This document shows, in pieces, positions 41,792 to 54,742 of a stretch of DNA of 64,000 nucleotides (position 1 is the first letter of the stretch; each line of letters begins with the position of its first letter). Position numbers and translations under genes: made by a program. The notes under the pieces were generated by a model. It saw only the letters and a list, made by a program, of their open reading frames with translations, made no database searches and had not been told where the DNA came from. Source of the DNA: Hydractinia symbiolongicarpus (taxonomy: Eukaryota > Cnidaria > Hydrozoa > Anthoathecata > Hydractiniidae); NCBI RefSeq assembly GCF_029227915.1, contig NC_079888.1, positions 3,483,001 to 3,547,000 on the forward strand, given 5' to 3'.

Positions 41792-43009
41792 TCATTTCAA
41801 CCATTTCAAACTAAATTTGTTGCGATGGCGACATTTGTTGATAAGTTCTGTTCTTTTATTTAACAGTCCCTTCGGTTCAGCTCGTACAATTGCTATTTTT
41901 TCTGTTAGGCACAAGTCACACGTGCGCGCTCCTGTCTTATACGGCATTGCACGTCTTTCAATACTCCATAAGATTTCAAAGTCTGTTCCGTCGTCTTTTA
42001 ATCTCCAAATTAATTTCGACAATTCGGTTTCGTTTCTGTATTTCTCGTGTCGAAAGGACTTTTTGTGGTTGTTAAACCTTTCTTTAAATTCGCCTTCGCA
42101 TAATCCGTAGTAAAATTCCTTCTTGTCTACGTATTTGACTTCCGCTTTGTAGATGATGCATGCAGCTAAACAGTCACCATTCAGTGGACACTGGGACTTA
42201 TCCCGGCAATTGCAAGGTCGTTGTTTTTGCCTTTCTTCAGAAGTGGGAACTTTTTTATTATGTCCCTTTATGATGTTTCGGATGTTTGTGCTACATGAAT
42301 AGCTCAACTTGAGGGTGTTTTTGTTGAAGATTTTATAATATTTGTGATCTTTACTGAAGTTTTTTCTAACAATCTTGAGAAATGATCGTCCAATGTCTGT
42401 TTTTACGTTTTTACTGAACGGCGGGTTGAACCAAATTATCTTCCTTTGGCGATTAGGGCGTTGTTTGGGTTTACTCGCGTATGCCATTGTGCTTTTGAAT
42501 CCGCTGGCAGAGAGTGAAGCTTCGTATAAAGGCTTTGCGTCATCAAATGCTTTTCTGTTACATGATGTCGCAATTAATCTTTCATTGACCATCTTCGGAA
42601 TGACTTTCAATACATTATTCGGGTGGTTTGAATTAATGTTAATGTATAGCGGATCGTTGTTGGGTTTCCTGTAGGGTTTGTAGGTTTTACTATTCACGTT
42701 AAATGATACATCCAAAAAGTCTGTTTCAATCAGGTTCGTTTCGATAGTTACTGACAGTTTGTCTTCCTTAAACAAGGTTATGATGTCCTTTCGAATTTTG
42801 TTCATTCGTGGTCCATTGGCGTTTTGGATAATTGCAAGTCCATCGTCTCTGTATAGACCAACATGTTTGATATCGATAATATTGCTGATCTTTTTTAATA
42901 TATATAGTCCAACTAACTCACAGATCTCCGCTCCATCGAATGAACCCATTGTTACATCGAAAAGAACGTTTCCTTTTTTAACCCAAGTCGATGATTTATC
43001 AAATAACAA
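41792..43009 (-). CDS. Penelope-like retroelement protein: C-terminal RT and GIY-YIG-like domain
   Basis: 405 codons, no stop, but the N-terminal RT part is missing because the frame runs into the (TA)n tract at 43,027. Residues 15-60: [18 protein letters not shown] and RT motif [10 protein letters not shown] (Y-R-D-D). Residues 95-150 are thumb-like. Residues 265-290 hold a cysteine cluster ([19 protein letters not shown]). Residues 290-345 resemble a GIY-YIG nuclease ([40 protein letters not shown]), which would make the first-strand nick. RT plus GIY-YIG is the Penelope-like arrangement. The flanking TA tracts on both sides suggest insertion into a TA microsatellite. Truncation at the 5' side is usual for such elements. 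Confidence 0.7.
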   Translation of the reverse strand: MLFDKSSTWVKKGNVLFDVTMGSFDGAEICELVGLYILKKISNIIDIKHVGLYRDDGLAIIQNANGPRMNKIRKDIITLFKEDKLSVTIETNLIETDFLDVSFNVNSKTYKPYRKPNNDPLYININSNHPNNVLKVIPKMVNERLIATSCNRKAFDDAKPLYEASLSASGFKSTMAYASKPKQRPNRQRKIIWFNPPFSKNVKTDIGRSFLKIVRKNFSKDHKYYKIFNKNTLKLSYSCSTNIRNIIKGHNKKVPTSEERQKQRPCNCRDKSQCPLNGDCLAACIIYKAEVKYVDKKEFYYGLCEGEFKERFNNHKKSFRHEKYRNETELSKLIWRLKDDGTDFEILWSIERRAMPYKTGARTCDLCLTEKIAIVRAEPKGLLNKRTELINKCRHRNKFSLKWLK

Positions 43010-43024
43010 GGACTTCCGACTGTG

Positions 43025-43308
<284 letters not shown>

Positions 43309-43336
43309 ATCTATCTATCTATATCTATATATATAT

Positions 43337-43346
43337 ACATCATTTC

Positions 43347-43412
<66 letters not shown>

Positions 43413-43423
43413 GAAATGATGTA
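43337..43423. repeat. Inverted repeat around a third TA tract
   Basis: TACATCATTTCCCAATATAT and its perfect complement ATATATTGGGAAATGATGTA flank about 45 bp of TA, a strong cruciform-forming sequence. Confidence 0.9.
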
Positions 43424-43539
43424 GAACTTATTACATTTTCTAAACAGGAATTTTTTTTTTGCTTTTCTGAAAGTCGTTCTGATTGAACCAAAAAAGTTAA
43501 TGTAATAAATATATATTTTTGAAGATTTTCAGTATATAC

Positions 43540-44634
43540 GTGTTGACGATTGCACAAGAACCGCTTGTCAGAATTTAAAACGTCTCAATAAAAAATATAG
43601 ATGTCAATATAGTAATAATTTCCATTTGTCACTTAATCCACACTGGTGATGCTCACCGACAGGGTTAAAAAAAGTTGATTTCCTGCCCTACAATGTGGCA
43701 ATGTCTAATAAACCACTTTTTTGTGATGTTCCAACATTATATATAGCTACAATCATCCACAAAAATATGGCTCTCACCCCTTCTACTATGACATTCAATG
43801 TTATAAAGTTCCCAACTTGACCTCTATAAAACATTGATCGCAAGTGAATCTGTTAGAATATAGAGGTATGTACTTTTGCTGATTTCGCTAAACATTTTTG
43901 TCTAAAATTGGACGATTGTGGATTGTGGCTAGAACAAGCTATGTAATGGGACATTCCTAATCAGGAGTAGAATTATATCACTTACTGTGTCATAGTATAG
44001 GTAGTGTATGGTAGCTACCTGATAGAAAATATGTCGAAAATAATTTTCTATGCTAGCTTGTGTAGCTGATTTTATAGGTAAAGTAGCTAATTTTATGCTA
44101 GCTTTGTAGCTAGTTTTATGCTAGCTGTATATGTTATATGTTTGCTCTATTTTATGCCAGCTAGCTTAAAAAGTCTTAAAAATCTTTAAATCTATTTAAG
44201 TTCTATTATTATTTCAGCTCAGTCGGTAGTTTTATGCTAGCTAGCCTTAGGTGTAAGTGAGAATAAGAAAGGGTTCGTTACATGTAAAAAAATAGTTAGC
44301 CTTTCTTCCTTTTCTTGAACAATACGATATAGCTTTAGATTAACGAAAGTTTGAGTTTTAACAAACAACAAACACTCCTTCGCCGTGCTATAAACAAGTT
44401 GTCTCGCTTACTAAAAAATGTACTAGAAAATGACCATATTAAATTGCTGGATTACTGTGATCCTCTGGACGAAATTTTAATATTTCCATAGTAACCATGA
44501 TAATTTGGATGTATAGGGACGAAATCCTATATACTCTCCACCGTACTTACATTTCCTTTATATTTGGCTTATATAATGAGGAAATAGGCTCCGCTACGCT
44601 CCGTGCGCTGACGCGCACTTCGCTTCTCTCCGCA
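43540..44634 (+). repeat. Right terminal segment of the large element
   Basis: Homologous to the right-hand parts of the repeats at 45,258, 48,239 and 51,560: AGGGTTAAAAAAAGTT landmark, TATGCTAGCTAGC-rich stretch (44,040-44,250), the short conserved frame ending CDPLDEILIFP (stop at 44,489-44,491), TGGATGTATAGGGACGAAAT, and the terminal CG-rich end with hairpin GTGCGC-TGAC-GCGCAC at 44,603-44,618, then CTCTCCGCAA. Confidence 0.85.
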
Positions 44635-45050
44635 ATAAGAAAATCAGTTAAAGTAACTTCCGAATTTTTAAATGCATATCTTCGTAGTTTATTGTTATTT
44701 GTTGATAAAACTAATTGCTGCTTAATTTCTTTTTCTAAATTTGCATCAAAGTCACATTTGTTTCCTTGCTGTTTAACTCGTACATAGAATTGATGCATGT
44801 TTTCATCTTGTTCTTGTTTTAACTTGCGTAATAAATATACCTCATAATCAATGTTTTTCTCGTCCATCGAGTAACGCAACTGCAATATCGTAGGTTTTTT
44901 CCGTTCCGGTTGCTAATAAATTGTCATAGATGTTGTAAGCTTCTTCGCCGATATAGTTGAAGAATAAAGCTAACTTTTGCTTTTCATCGTTGACGTGTAA
45001 CACAACGCATAAGTTTAGAAACTTTGGAAAAGTCGATATAGTTAAAGGCG
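44635..45050 (-). pseudogene. Gypsy gag, N-terminal half
   Basis: Minus-strand gag capsid sequence in two frames: LALFFNYIGEEAYNIYDNLL and ATGTEKTYDIAVALLDGRE, then IDYEVYLLRKLKQEQDENMH, FYVRVKQQGNKCDFDANLEK and FKNSEVTLTDFLI, where it meets the end of the large element. The same gag continues at 26,890. The apparent last 25 residues of the open frame (to 44,547) are read-through into the element end. Confidence 0.75.
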
Positions 45051-45772
45051 CGCAGGCAAATTTTTTTGAGGTGCCTATTTTATTGCAAAAATTTAAAGAT
45101 ATACATGAGAAAACATTACCCTGAAAATTTTATTAAAAACTGACAACCATGTTCAAATGTTTCATAGAAATAACAAACTCACCCCAATTTCTCTTCCCCT
45201 ACAGAACCGCCATTGCATTTCATTGCACGAATCATGCGATAATAAACGCACGGCATCAATATAGAAAGTGTTGCGGAGAGGTTGCCAAGGCAAAGGCATT
45301 AAGCACGGCAAGGAAAGGGCAAAGGCAGGCAAGGAAATGGGAAGAGGAATCAGGAAGGCAGGGGTAGGCAAGGCATGGGAGCCACAGGCAAGGACATAGT
45401 AGGCAGGCACCAGAAATGGCATAGGAAGGGTAGGCAAAGAAAGGCACGGTCAGTGCTGGCAAGGCAATGGAACGGCAAGGCAGGGGTGCATGACTTTAAT
45501 AGAAAATCTCCACCTTACAACTCAAAGATTGCGTATACTCAATATTATCAAATTTATCTCAGGTCAATATACAGTGAATCATAGCCATTACAAGTATTTA
45601 AACAATCGGTCATAACGACATATCATTTTTTGATAAATCTGAGATTAACTTGGTTCCAATGACAACAACATTAAAAAGTCAAGATATAGAAATAATCAGA
45701 GAAGTCTTAATTAAAGATTACCTATTATATGAAAACCTGGTTGTTGTAGGTGCAAGATAATTATGTTTTCCT

Positions 45773-45841
45773 AGCCCTGTCCAGGATTTGAACCTGGATC
45801 TCTCATTTGCATGAGTGTCATAGCCATTAGACCAGCAGGGC
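45773..45841 (-). ncRNA. tRNA-like sequence, copy 2
   Basis: Same A box and B box as copy 1. The anticodon arm CTCATGCAAATGAG folds best as a 5-bp stem with a 4-nt loop, so total length is 68 nt instead of 72. Confidence 0.6.
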
Positions 45842-47770
45842 ATAAACATAAATATATATACAAAACTTTACAGGTGAGTATTATATACACTTAGGAATTT
45901 ACGCTGGTTAAGCCACAAGTAACTGTGTTACCTGGCGTTAAACGCTTGATGGAACAATTAATACAAATTTTAAACTGTACCACACAATCATAAATCGAGT
46001 GAAACACACAACATTTAAGGTGTGTCGGGTGTGTAATTATATTTTTCAGATTCACAAAATATATATTTCCTTCAACTTTAGCTTGAATAGAAACACAATT
46101 TACATATTGTGCCATGTCATAGCGAAAACTGTTTCACAAAATGTTCCCGGTAAAACGTAAAATATATATGTACTTTAATCTGTGGTGCGCCATTAGTATA
46201 GGTAAACAAACCCTTTCAAAAAAACTTTAGCACAACTTCTGTTAAATAGAAACACAGGTAATAGCTTGTCGTTAACACTAGGCTGAGTGATTAGTACAAA
46301 TATACTGTGGGGCACATCCGAAAAACTTTGGTTCAAATAAACAGACAGTAAACACCCTGTTGTTATCCTACACAGCTAAAACAATCATGCAGCACTTTTA
46401 TTTTGCGGAAAAGTTTTTGTAACATTTAAAAATAAAAACACTGCTTAAAACCTGTTTTTATGCTCCTAAAGAATCCTGCAATATTTTATGGGAAAAGTTT
46501 GTGCTAGATCAAAAATTAATCATAAAATCGAACAGCCGTAATACATTTTTAAAAAAACCTTTACTGCAACTTCGGTTTAAAAAAACACAGCGGAAACAGC
46601 CTGTTGTTAGCCTGTGCAGCTAAAAATCAAATAGCAGTATATGTTTTGTTTGCAAACAAGTTTTTATGACAGTAGGATAAAAATCTCTTATTCCAGACTG
46701 AACAAAAACATCATTAGAGCCACATGTGTAAGGATCGGGTCAAGTTACAAAAACAGAAATTATTGGGACATTATTTGTATACATATCGTGAAATTAGGTA
46801 AAAAATAATGAATACACTTGGAGATTTTCAATACATGTTGACGATTGAACGAGATATCTATCTACATCTACATCTATCTATTTATATATATATATTGAAA
46901 TAATTTTCGCTTCTGCAACTTAAGCCGCACTGATGTATGCTCAGCGGCAGGGTTAAAAAAGTTTATTTCCTGACGTGTGTACAATATATATATAGCTAGC
47001 TACAACCGTCCACGAAAATATAGCTCTCTATTCCCCCTTAATGTTAAGAACTGCCAATTTGTGGCTAAGCAACGTAAACAATTACACGTGACATACCTGT
47101 ATATAAACATTTACTATCTGCAAAATATCTAGCTGAACATATGGCTCTCACCCCCTCTATAAAATTCAATGTTATAAAATACCCAACTTGACCTCGTAAG
47201 TGGGAAGGGAAGTATCTGTAGAATTATATATAGGTATGTACTTTTGCTGATTTCGCTAAACATTTTTTGCCCTTGAACTTTGGTCTAAAATTGGACCATT
47301 GTGGATTGTCGCTAGAACAAGCTATGTAATGGGACATTCCTAATCAGAGTAGAATTATATCACTTATATACTGTGTCATAAGTATAAGCTAGGTGGCCTA
47401 TCTCATTGAAAATCTGTCCAAAAGAATTTTTCTATGCTAGCTATGTAGATAATTTTATGCTAGCCTAATTAGCTAATTTTATGCCAGCTAAGTAGTTAAA
47501 TTTATGCTAGCTCTGTAGCCAGTTTTATGCTAGCTAGCTGTATATGTTATATGTTTGTTCTATTGCTCTATTTTATGCCAGCCAGCTCAGTCAGTAGTTT
47601 TATGCTAGCTAGCCTTAAGTGTGAGTGAGAATAAGAAAGAGTTCATTACATGTAAAGGAATAGTGATATACTAGCTAGCTAAAAACATACCCTTTCTTCG
47701 TTTTCTTGAACAAGCCCTTCCGTCAGCTGCGATATAGCTTAGATTAACGAAAGTTTGAGTTTGAGGCGCT

Positions 47771-48016
47771 ATGTGTCCGAGAAAAAAGTCATGTGATATT
47801 AGTAAAATTAATATGTGTATCACGTGGCTAAAAATTGTAGGCAAACTTAATCTCAACTGGAAACAGCACTATTTACGCTTGGTTAAAAAACAACAAAAAC
47901 TCCATCGCCGTGCTAAAAACATATTGTCTCGCTTACTAAAAAATGTAATTAAGAATGACCATATTAAATCGCTGGATTACTGTGATCCTTTGGACGAAAT
48001 TTTAATATTTCCATAG
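47771..48016 (+). CDS. Short conserved frame inside the repeat family
   Basis: Eighty-one codons starting MCPRKKSCDISKINMCITWL, basic throughout (KKQQKLHRRAKNILSRLLKN) and ending DYCDPLDEILIFP. The C-terminal half is preserved with few changes in the other three family members (stops at 44,491, 51,237 and, inverted, 51,707), while the N-terminal half is frameshifted in the 48,239 copy and has a stop in the inverted copy. May be a last exon of a lost gene of the large element or merely recent shared ancestry. Confidence 0.35.
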   Translation: MCPRKKSCDISKINMCITWLKIVGKLNLNWKQHYLRLVKKQQKLHRRAKNILSRLLKNVIKNDHIKSLDYCDPLDEILIFP

Positions 48017-48238
48017 TAACCATGATAATTGGGATGTATAGGGACGAAATCCTATATACTCTCCACCGTACTTACATTTCCTTTATATTTGGCTTATATA
48101 ATGAGGAAATAGGCTCCGCTTCTCTCCGCAAAAATCGATCACATGGTTACCGGATTCATGCCATTACAAAATAATGAATGAGGGAGAGTATCCGTAGCTG
48201 TGTTTCCATCGTAATGCTTTTACAAATGTATCAAATCA

Positions 48239-51200
48239 ATATAGAAAGAGTTGCGGAGAGGTTGCCAAGGCAAAGGCATTAAGCACGGCAAGGAAAGGGC
48301 AAAGGCAGGCAAGGAAACAAGAAGAGGAATCAGGAAGGCAGGGGTGGGTAAGGCATGGGAGGCACAGGCAAGGACATAGTAGGCAGGCACCAGAAAAGGC
48401 ATAGGAAGGGTAGGCAAAGAAAGGCACGGTCAGTGCTGGCAAGGAAATGGAACGGCAAGGCAGGGGTGCATGACTTTAATAGAAAATATCCACCTTACAA
48501 CTCAAAAATTGTGTATACTCAATATATCTAAGATAAGTATCATATTAGTCCAGGAGTATAGAAAGTATTGAGGTGCAAATATTTCAAATTCAATATCTCA
48601 AAAAAAAGTCTCAAATTTATCTCAGCTCAATATACAGTGAATCATGTTAGCAGAATTATGTGCCATTACAAGTATTTAAACAATCGGTCATAACGCCATA
48701 TGATTTTTTGATAAATCTGAGATTAACTTGATTCCAATGACAACAACATTAAAAAGTCAAGATATGGAAATAATCAGAGAAGTCCACGAGAAAGGCAAAA
48801 AAAATTTAAAAAACGCCTTTTTTAGTTTCTTGTGCCTACCAGGTATGTCAACACAAAACTTTTTACCATAAAGTGATAGATCTATTACAAAAAACAAAGC
48901 ACTTTTGGGCTCTATAAATGAAAGTGATAAATGTATGCAACTCCCCCCCCCTCTACAACTCAAAGATTACCTATTATATGAAAGCCTGGTTGTTGTAGGT
49001 GCAAGATAATTATGTTTTTCCTAGCCCTGTCCAGGATTCGAACCTGGATTTCTCATTTGCATGAGTGTCATAGCCATTAGACCAGCAGGGCATAAATATA
49101 TATATATACAAAACTTTACAGGTGAACATTATATACACTTAGGAACTTACAGCACACAGCCTAGTTAATTAACCTTTTGAGAAATGCTGGTTAAGCCACA
49201 AGTAACTGTGTTACCTGGCGTAAAACGCTTGGTGGAACAGTTAATACAAATTGAAAACTGTACCACACATTCAGGTGGAGCGCCTTAGTACAGATGTGCA
49301 GTATATCGTAAATCGAGTGAAACACACAACATTTAAGGTGTTTCGGGTGTAATTATATTTATCCTTTAGCTTGAATAAAAACACAATTTACATATTGTGC
49401 CATGTCATAGCGAAAACAGTCAGCAAACCTTTTTTATTTTTCACAAAATGTTCCCGGTAAAACTTAAAATATATGTACTTTAATCTGTGGTGCGCCATTA
49501 GTATAGGTAAAAAAACCCTTTCAAAAAAACTTTAGCACAACTTCTGTTAAATAGAAACACAGGTAATAGCTTGTCGTTAACACTAGGCTGAGTGATTAGT
49601 ACAGATATACTGTGGCGCACATATACGTTTCGACATAATATCCCTTTCTGAAAAATATCCTAACTTTGGTTCAAATAAACAGACAGTAAACACCCTGTTG
49701 TTATCCTACACAGCTAAAACAGTCATTCAGCAATTTTATTTTGCGGAAAAGTTTTTGTAACATTTAAAAATAAAAACATAGTTTAAAACCTGTTATTACA
49801 CTCCTAAAGCAAAAAGAATCCTGCAATAGTTGATGGGAAAAGTTCTTGTGCAAGATCAAACATTAATCGTAAAATCGGATAGCCGTAATACATTTTTCCA
49901 AAAAACTTTACTGCAACTTCGGTTACCCTGCATGACAATAAAAAATTCTTATTTCCAACTGAGCAGAAACTTTAAAATAATAGCAATTAATTAGACTATT
50001 GAGAAATTAAATAAGAAATACATGTTTCAATACATGTTGATGATTGCACGAGAACAGCTTGTCAAAATTTAAAAAACCTCTTAACAGAAAACGTAGACGT
50101 TGATGTTAAAGTTAGAATTTAAAACGCCTGGGTAATAACAAATGCAGATGTTGAAAAATTAAATAATAAAACAGGTATGTTGCACATCCATATAGGTTTA
50201 ATACCATTTCAAACCAGACATAATCAACATTCAATGTGGCACAGTTTACAAAACGTATAAATCGCGCCAGGTGTTATAGTTACTTGTGACTAAACCAGAT
50301 TAGCTTAAACTTCTGTTAAATAGAAACACAGGTAACAGCTTGTTGTTAACACAGGGCTGAGTGATTTGTACAGGTAGCTATACTGTTTCGCACATACGTT
50401 TCGGCACAATACCCATTTCTAAAAAACTATCCTAACTTCAGTTCAAACAAACAGACAGTTAACAACCTGTTCTTATCCTACGCAGCTAAAACAATTTTAT
50501 ATACTTTGTGGAAAATTTTGTAACATTTAAAAATAAAAATACAGTTTATAACCTGTTTTTACCTTCTCTAAGCTAAAAACCCCCGCAATATTTAATGGAA
50601 AAAGTTTCTGTTAAAGATTAAAAATTAAACACGGCACTATGATTGAGTGTATCATCTCACTCATTGTGTAGTATATGTAGAGCTATAGCTAGCTATAGCC
50701 AGAAAATCTATTTCTTTGTAGCTAGCTAGTTTTATACTAGCCATTATGATATTGCTTGATCTTTTTTATGCTATTAGCTAGCTAGCTCTTTAATTCAAGT
50801 AGCTCTAGCTAGCTATTTAAGTTCTATTATTATTCCAGCTCAGTCAGTAGTTTTATGCTAGCTAGCCTTAGGTGTGAATGAGAATAAGAAAGGGTTCATT
50901 ACATACCCTTTCTTTCTTCGCGTTCTTGAACATAACAAGCCCTTCTGTCAGTTGCGATATGGCTTAGATTGAGTTTGAGGCGCTATGTGTCCGAGAAAAT
51001 GTCATGTGATGTTAGTAAAAGTGATTTATGTATCACGTGGCCAAAAAGTGTAGCCAGATTTAACCTAAACTGGAAACGGCACCATTTACGCTTGGTACCA
51101 TATTTAAAAAACAACAAAAACTCCTTCGCCGTGCTATAAACAAGTTGTCTCGCTTACTAAAAAATGTACTAGAGAATGACCATATTAAATTGCTGGATTA

Positions 51201-51384
51201 CTGTGATCCTTTGGACGAAATTTTAATATTTCCATAGTAACCATGATAATTTGGATGTATAGGGACGAAATCCTATATACTCTCCACCGTACTTACATTT
51301 CCTTTATATTTGGCTTATATAATGAGGAAATAGGCTCCGCTACGCTCCGTGCGCTGACGCGCACTCCGCTTCTCTCCGCAAAAA
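48239..51384 (+). mobile_element. Short derivative B
   Basis: Direct copy, 105 bp after derivative A. Same left end (TATAGAAAGAGTTGCGGAG), minisatellite, tRNA-like sequence and right end with complete hairpin GTGCGC-TGAC-GCGCAC (51,349-51,364). Between about 49,900 and 50,650 it carries a partial internal duplication of its own AGCTAAAAC / TAACATTTAAAAATAAAAA block. Confidence 0.8.
49023..49091 (-). ncRNA. tRNA-like sequence, copy 3
   Basis: As copy 2, with TTCGAAT in the T-loop, an even better B-box match. Confidence 0.6.
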
Positions 51385-51559
51385 GTTCCGAACATGATAA
51401 ATCAGATAAATCAATCGAAGTTTCTGTGTTATTCTTTATTATTTAAACTTTTTAACTCACTGAAATCAAACTTCTTTGCAACACTGACCACTTCTTGTTG
51501 TTGTTTCTGAAGGAGGGACAACTTTGCCTTGCTAGCTATCTTACTTATTGATTAGCTGC

Positions 51560-53907
51560 TTTTTGCGGAGAGAAGCGGAGAGCGCGTCAGCGCACGGAGC
51601 GTAGCGGAGCCTATTTCCTCATTATATAAGCCAAATATAAAGGAAATGTAAGTACGGTGGAGAGTATATAGGATTTCGTCCCTATACATCCAAATTATCA
51701 TGGTTACTATGGAAATATTAAAATTTCGTCCAAAGGATCACAGTAACCCAGCAATTTAATATGGTCATTATCTAGTACATTTTTTAGTAAGCGAGACAAC
51801 TTGTTTATAGCACGGCGAAGGAGTGTTTGTTGTTTGTTAAAACTCAAACTTTCGTTAATCATTGTTCAAGAAAAGGAAGTTGAGACTAAGTTAGTTCTAA
51901 CCACGTGATTCATAAGTCACTTTGACTAATATCACGTGACTTTTTCTCGGATAACATAGCGCCTCAAACTCAAACTTTCGTTAATCTAAGCTATATCGAA
52001 ACTTCTGGAAGGTTATTTTCAAGAAAACGAAGAAAGGGTATGTTTAGCTCGCTAGTATATCACTATTTTTTACATGTAATGAACCCATTCTTATTCTCAC
52101 TCACACCTAAAGCTAGCTAGCTTAAAACTACAGATTTAGATAGAATAATAATAGAACTTAGATAGCATATACTAGATAGTATAAAAAAGAGCAAACAGTA
52201 CCTATGGTTAGCACAAAACTAGCTACAAGGCTAGCATAAAATTAACTACTTAGTTGGGGTAAAACTACCAATGTATCTAGCATAAAATTAGCTATTTTAG
52301 CTGGCATTAAATCAGCAAAATAGCATATCCTGGCAATTTTATACCAAAGATCAAGAACCAAAAAGTTAAGCAAAGTCAGCAAAAGAACATAGCTAGCTAG
52401 ATATTTTGCAGATAGTGTGTTATGTTCTCACTCATGATCAATGTTTATATAAAGGTATGTCACATGTAATTGTTTACGTTGCTTAGCCATTAAAGGGCAG
52501 TTTTTAACATTGAGGGGAAATGGGAGAGCCATCTTTTCGTGGACGATTGTAGCTAGCTATATATATTGTACACACATCTGGAAATAAACTTTTTTAACCC
52601 TGCCGGTGAGCATACATCATGCGGCTCAAGTTACAGAAACGAAAATTATTTCAATATATTACTGAGGCTTTTTAAATTCTGAAAAGCGGTTCTCGTGCAA
52701 TCGTCAACATGTTTTGAAAATCTTCAAATATATTCATTATATATATATTTCTTATTTAATTTCCTTATATGTATATATACAAATAATGTCTTGATATATA
52801 ATTTCTTTTTCTGTAACTTGACCTGAACTTTACACCAATGCTGGATATCATGTTTAAGTCCAGCTCTAGCTAGGTACCAAGCTAGCCTAATTTATTGCTA
52901 TACTTTTGAAGTTTCTGTTCAGTTTGGAATAAGAGCTTTTTATTCTAATGTCATGAAAACTTGTACTAAGGCGCAGTTTACAATTTATATTAATTGGTCC
53001 ACCAAGCGTTTAACACAGTTACTTGACCAGCATTTCTCAAAAGGTTAATTAACTAGGGCTGTGTGCTGTAAATTCCTAAGTGTATATAATATTCACCTGT
53101 AAAGTTTCGTATATATATATATTTATGCCCTGCTGGTCTAATGGCTATGACACTCATGCAAATGAGAGATTCAGGTTCAAATCCTGGACAGGGCTAGGAA
53201 AAACATAATTATCTTGCACCTACAACAACCAGGTATTCATATATGATATATGCTATATATTGAGTATAATAGGTAATCTTTGAGTTGTAGAGGGGGGAGT
53301 TACATACATTCATCACTTTAATTTATAGAGCCCACAAATGCTTTGTTTTTGTAATAGATCTGTCACTTTTTGTTAAAAAGTTTTGTGTTGATGAACCTGG
53401 TAGGCACAAGAAACCAAAAAAGACTTTTTTACTAAAAAATAATGCTTTTCTAGTTGACTTCTCTAATCATTTCTCTACCTTGACTTTTTAATGTTGTTAG
53501 AGTTAGTAAAAATCCATATTCCCAAATTCATTTGAACCAAGTTGACTTTTAATCTCAAATTTATCAATATATACATGATTTTTTTGTCATTATGGCCAAT
53601 TGTTTAAATTCTTATATTGGCACATAATTCTGCTAAGATGATTCACTCTATATTGATCTTGTAACAAATTTAATGCCATTTTTTAGGTATTGAACTTGAA
53701 CTATTTGTACCTCAATATGTTCTCTACTCCTAGACTAATATGATACCTTTGCCGTGCCCTTTCCTTGCTACCCCTGTCCTACCCCTGTCTTGCCTACCCC
53801 TGCCTTGCTGATTCCTCTTCCTGTTTCCTTGCCTGCCTTTGCCGTGCCCTTTCCTTGCCGTGCTTAATGCCTTTGCCTTGGCAACCTCTCCGCAACACTT
53901 TCTATAC
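51560..53907 (-). mobile_element. Short derivative C, inverted
   Basis: Mirror image of derivative B: begins TTTTTGCGGAGAGAAGCGGA and ends CTCTCCGCAACACTTTCTAT. About 175 bp of unique DNA separates it from B, so the two form a large interrupted palindrome. Confidence 0.8.
53127..53195 (+). ncRNA. tRNA-like sequence, copy 4
   Basis: Same short anticodon arm and A/B boxes as the other three, in the orientation of the inverted derivative; one change in the T-stem (TTCAGG). Confidence 0.6.
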
Positions 53908-54700
53908 TGGTTTTCAAACAGTTAGCCGTTTTATTATGGAGACAGTATCAGATCTAGACAATTAGAATACCTAAATTTTCAGAATTTCCCCTTTCATGCT
54001 TTAAATTTAATTATCTCCATAGTGCTTCAACTATCTTCAACTATTTTCAACTATCACAATGAGCATTCTCCCCCGTTGGGTTTTTTAACTTATAATATGC
54101 AATATTTTGTTTTGTTTTGTCTGGTTTCTAATAGCGAATATAATAGAAGAAAATTAAATCTAAGTGGAGAAAGTGATATAGATTTTTTACGCGTGGGCAC
54201 TTTTTTAAACAGAACCAAAATTTCAGATCTTTCAGATAAATTAGTTTCACACAAACATTTTGTGACGGTCTGCTTATTAGACGGGAATAAGAGATCAACA
54301 AGATCGTTAAATATGGAGGCTAGGAAAAAAACAATAAATTCAAGATAGTGAAGTACCATTATTTTTATTTCTAGTAGGTTTTATATCCTCAAATTTTCAG
54401 GAAAGGCATAACTCCGTCTGAACTTTGAAATAAAAATAAAAAATGTGTATGTTAATTGTTTTCGATAAGGGTGATTACGCGCCTTAAAGTCAACAGCCAT
54501 AGCAACTATAATCTATAATCAAGGGCGACTTCGATTAAGCTATCTTTAAAACTCCGGTGAATTCAATTAAAGGAAGGTCTTCCAGCGGAGAGCGCATTTA
54601 ACGTAAAACTTCCAAGGAATGTCGGAGAAAAGAGGTAACAAATCCACAATGACAATTTATTTACTATTCAGTGCGTAATACAAAGTTATAGATATATTTT
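53908..54700. other. Intergenic DNA with one uncertain open frame
   Basis: A 108-codon plus-strand frame (54,022-54,348) has a plausible splice acceptor inside it (TTTCTAATAG near 54,133) followed by NLSGESDIDFLRVGTFLNRT. No family recognised and no flanking exons found, so it is not called as a gene. Confidence 0.3.
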
Positions 54701-54710
54701 AAAAAACACG

Positions 54711-54716
54711 TTTATT
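54711..54716 (-). terminator. Poly(A) signal of the cationic peptide gene
   Basis: AATAAA on the minus strand, 27-32 bp after the stop codon. Confidence 0.65.
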
Positions 54717-54742
54717 TTTTTTGATTGGGCAGTTAATTGGAG

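Larger units (their letters stand above)
45258..48134 (+). mobile_element. Short non-coding derivative A of the 17.7-kb element
   Basis: Left end TATAGAAAGTGTTGCGGAGAG plus purine-rich minisatellite (to 45,490), then tRNA-like sequence, TATGCTAGC-rich stretch (47,430-47,620), conserved short frame, and right end CTTCTCTCCGCAAAAA. The terminal hairpin present in the large element is deleted here. No transposition gene. Confidence 0.8.
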
